From: DATAPD01 sp036265385
GTDB taxonomy: Bacteria; Acidobacteriota; Terriglobia; Terriglobales; Acidobacteriaceae
Length of the DNA stretch: 7,384 nucleotides
Direction of reading: 5' to 3'
Assembly: GCA_036265385.1 (NCBI GenBank)
Contig: DATAPD010000034.1
Coordinates: forward strand, 1-7,384
Made by a program: the position numbers and the translations under genes. Shown here piece after piece: positions 6,241-7,384 of the stretch. A model generated the notes under the pieces. The model did not search any database, was not told the DNA's origin, and saw nothing but the letters and a program-made list of their open reading frames with translations. How positions within the stretch are numbered: the stretch's first letter is position 1; each line of letters opens with the position of its first letter.

Positions 6241-6327
6241 ATCTAACGAGAAAGACGGCAGGGTGCCATGGCAAGGTTGCTCGCGTTCACCCTATCAGGG
6301 GCCGTTGGCTTCATCGATTGGTTAGGT
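6241..6327 (-). repeat. attC-like recombination site 3 (87 bp, one arm partly deleted)
   Basis: The minus strand starts ACCTAAC (6327-6321) and ends GTTAGAT (6247-6241), both perfect boxes. The left arm AAGCCAACGGC is intact, but the opposite arm lacks nine bases relative to sites 1 and 2 (the TGGCTTATC part), leaving only GCCG to pair. The fold needed for recombination is probably weakened. Confidence 0.7.
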
Positions 6328-6348
6328 CTTAGATATGATATCTTTCGA

Positions 6349-6672
6349 CTAATGAGTGATCACTGTACGCCACGGAGAGAGGTCTTGTTCGAGGATTTGC
6401 CATCGTCCGCTGCGCTTTGCCAGAGTAAAGACGTAATACTGGGCACCGTCATAATCACTGCGGCCGCTCTGCACCCTCGCGTAGTCGGCGCTAAGAGGTC
6501 TGATAAAGATCGTGGGCTTGTCAACGTGGCGCTGGATGATGAGGTCCTTTATCTGCTGGAGATCGGAATCGGAAATGGCCGCCGCACGTGCGCCTACGAC
6601 GTGGAGATCGGTTCCGCATGAAGTGAGCAAAAGTAGCGTGATCCCGCAGCAATAAGATGAGCGACGTCGCAT
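6349..6672 (-). CDS. Cassette gene 3: small lipoprotein
   Basis: An intact 107-residue protein. ATG 6672 follows the core box GTTAGGT (6681-6675) by two bases, so AGGT of the box is the only Shine-Dalgarno-like sequence. The N-terminus is a type II signal, with Arg2-4, a hydrophobic core (ITLLLL) and lipobox LTSC at Cys19. The mature part is a single small alpha+beta-looking domain: AISDSDLQQIKDLIIQR helix, TIFIRPLSADYARVQSGR, then AQYYVFTLAKRSGRWQILEQ. Helix, two strands and a closing GRW strand occur in the same order in the restored cassette gene 2 product, so the two are probably distant homologues. The stop lies 22 bases before the attC3 box. The function is unknown. It is probably anchored to a membrane facing the periplasm. 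Confidence 0.75.
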   Translation of the reverse strand: MRRRSSYCCGITLLLLTSCGTDLHVVGARAAAISDSDLQQIKDLIIQRHVDKPTIFIRPLSADYARVQSGRSDYDGAQYYVFTLAKRSGRWQILEQDLSPWRTVITH

Positions 6673-6674
6673 GG

Positions 6675-6681
6675 ACCTAAC
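6675..6681 (-). other. attC core box GTTAGGT bounding cassette gene 3
   Basis: The minus strand reads GTTAGGT, a perfect GTTRRRY box followed by CC and the ATG of cassette gene 3, as at the other cassette starts. CTCG precedes it, as in sites 2 and 3. No matching RYYYAAC box is found in the next 125 bases (there is no GTT on the plus strand there), so the rest of this attC is missing or replaced. Confidence 0.5.
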
Positions 6682-6699
6682 GAGATATAGATGGAATTT

Positions 6700-6719
6700 T
6701 TCCGTAATATTTTACGGAA
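6700..6719. terminator. AT-rich perfect hairpin, possible terminator
   Basis: TTCCGTAA (6700-6707), loop TATT, TTACGGAA (6712-6719): eight perfect base pairs. A third copy of TTCCGT follows at 6723-6728. A second inverted repeat TCCGCTT (6733-6739) / AAGCGGA (6764-6770) lies beside it. It sits between the zinc-ribbon gene and cassette gene 3 and could end transcription of the former. T-runs are short on both strands. Confidence 0.35.
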
Positions 6720-6806
6720 TTATTCCGTCTAATCCGCTTGCTTGCTGGGGAACAGTCGGATAAAAGCGGAGTCATGTACACTACAGAATCCAGAAGGTCC
6801 GATTTT

Positions 6807-7184
6807 TCATTGCCCTTTCTCCTTAAACAGGGATCTCTTTTCCTTGTGATCGAAAATGGCCGCGAAATACTGGTCCCCACGGAACGCGCCTAACTGACGC
6901 ATCAGCCAATCCCGTGCGACGGTGAGATCGTCCGTCCATTTTTTTAGTTTCTTGGTCTTGGCCGGCACCGCCGCACAATGGCCGATCAAAATCACGGTGG
7001 TCTCGTAACGTTTTTTTTTCCGGACCTTTATCTGTCCCGGCGCTGGCGGTGGGTGAGGTAACGTAGAGGTCTTCGGAACGGTGACCGCCGCGTTGCAGTT
7101 CGGGCACGGAGCCGTGAGGCCGATCTGGGCCGGCGTCGCGGACAGGTGTTGCCCACATCTTGGACATTCAAACCTGAGGTCCAT
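6807..7184 (-). CDS. Zinc-ribbon protein of unknown function
   Basis: A 125-residue intact frame. Residues 7-30 form a zinc ribbon, CPRC (7-10) and CPNC (27-30), with 16 residues between the pairs, in MDLRFECPRCGQHLSA followed by GLTAPCPNCNAAVTVP. A Pro-rich linker (LPHPPPAPGQ) and a very basic stretch (KVRKKKR, 53-59) lead to a C-terminal region (VILIGHCAAVPAKTKKLKKW, then DDLTVARDWLMRQLGAFRGD) that I do not recognise. There is no signal peptide or clear membrane segment. The KKK codons form a run of nine A (7011-7019), prone to slippage. The ATG lies ten bases after a GTTAGAA box, so this is probably another cassette gene. The zinc ribbon suggests binding of nucleic acid or protein; that is family inference only. 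Confidence 0.75.
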   Translation of the reverse strand: MDLRFECPRCGQHLSATPAQIGLTAPCPNCNAAVTVPKTSTLPHPPPAPGQIKVRKKKRYETTVILIGHCAAVPAKTKKLKKWTDDLTVARDWLMRQLGAFRGDQYFAAIFDHKEKRSLFKEKGQ

Positions 7185-7194
7185 AGGGCAGAAT

Positions 7195-7261
7195 TTCTAA
7201 CTGCGTTCGGTGATGAAAAATCTGTCTTGTAACCGAACGTGCGACGTGATGCGAGTTAAAA
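7195..7261 (-). repeat. Candidate divergent attC site
   Basis: The minus strand runs from TTTTAAC (7261-7255) to GTTAGAA (7201-7195). Each box departs from consensus at one position, but the critical AAC and GTT are present. Between them, ACCGAACG and CGTTCGGT pair over eight bases (7204-7211, 7232-7239). The flanking spacers are unequal (about 15 and 2 bases), which is not canonical. Position supports it: one gene stops just before it and the next starts ten bases after it. Confidence 0.4.
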
Positions 7262-7262
7262 A

Positions 7263-7384
7263 TCACTGAACGTTCAATTTCATTACTGGGTGAATTTCCC
7301 ATGCAGCGTAGCCTTGAAGACCAGTTCTCCGGTTTGAGTGATCTGCAGGAGCATGGCCGATGTCGAAGAACGCCTTGCCGATAA
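7263..7384 (-). CDS. C-terminal end of a protein with AWEIHPV motif (runs off right edge)
   Basis: This is an open frame of 39 codons entering from the right edge and ending at TGA 7263-7265. It reads IGKAFFDIGHAPADHSNRRT then GLQGYAAWEIHPVMKLNVQ. The phrase AWEIHPV followed by a short hydrophobic tail recurs at the C-terminus of a group of small secreted hypothetical proteins, as far as I recall; I cannot name a function. The stop sits one base from the candidate attC at 7195-7261, which fits a cassette gene. The start and any signal peptide are outside the window. Confidence 0.6.
   Translation of the reverse strand, partial: IGKAFFDIGHAPADHSNRRTGLQGYAAWEIHPVMKLNVQ

Larger units (their letters stand above)
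5162..7384 (-). mobile_element. Integron-type gene-cassette array without visible integrase (CALIN-like)
   Basis: Minus-strand small genes alternate with repeats that have attC architecture (5162-5257, 5735-5830, 6241-6327). There is a further core box at 6675-6681 and a divergent candidate at 7195-7261. Genes start a few bases after a GTTRRRY-type box and end at or near the next RYYYAAC box, which is the cassette layout. Inserts are 300-600 bp. No intI gene or attI site is in the window, and the array continues past the right edge. The left boundary abuts the CPBP fragment. The alternative is a family of short interspersed repeats mobilised by other means, but the box, stem and gene arrangement favours attC. 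Confidence 0.7.

Noticed and set aside
5162..6327. CRISPR array
   Set aside because: Repeats are 87-96 bp, spaced 400-500 bp apart with genes between them; this is not a repeat-spacer pattern.

Overview
The window looks like soil- or sediment-type bacterial chromosome, most likely Verrucomicrobiota. I infer this from the style of its proteins (PocR-AraC regulator, small zinc-ribbon and lipoprotein genes) and from a repeat whose spurious translation contains SMKPTAP, which I associate with that phylum. No rRNA or tRNA confirms it. Coding density is modest and several genes are broken.

Left part (1-4800). An exported proline-rich protein runs off the left edge (minus). An intact Hsp20 chaperone follows (645-1106, plus). 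A minus-strand cluster ends in a PocR-AraC regulator. It is preceded by small genes, two of which (2558-2758 and 2952-3137) are paralogues sharing a 36-residue N-terminal block. The nearer one stops one base before the regulator's first ATG. Next come the first half of a decayed MFS sugar porter (3626-4283, minus, frameshifted, no C-terminal half) and a divergent single-domain response regulator (4403-4795, plus).

Right part (4990-7384) is the most interesting. Three copies of an 87-96 bp repeat at 5162-5257, 5735-5830 and 6241-6327 have the layout of integron attC sites: RYYYAAC and GTTRRRY end boxes around an imperfect inverted repeat with one extrahelical base. Each lies between minus-strand genes that start 3-9 bp after a core box and stop at or near the next site. 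The genes encode small exported proteins or lipoproteins. No integrase gene is visible, so this is a CALIN-like array (attC cluster lacking an integrase). Two more cassette-like genes follow to the right: a zinc-ribbon protein, and an edge-truncated protein ending in AWEIHPV. Their boundary sites are divergent.

At the left end of the array, the reading frame of a CPBP-family (CAAX-protease-like) membrane protein begins exactly at the G^TTA crossover point of the last attC. This suggests the array recombined into a secondary site inside that gene. Two of the three clear cassette genes carry single frameshifts, so the array is decaying or the assembly contains indel errors.
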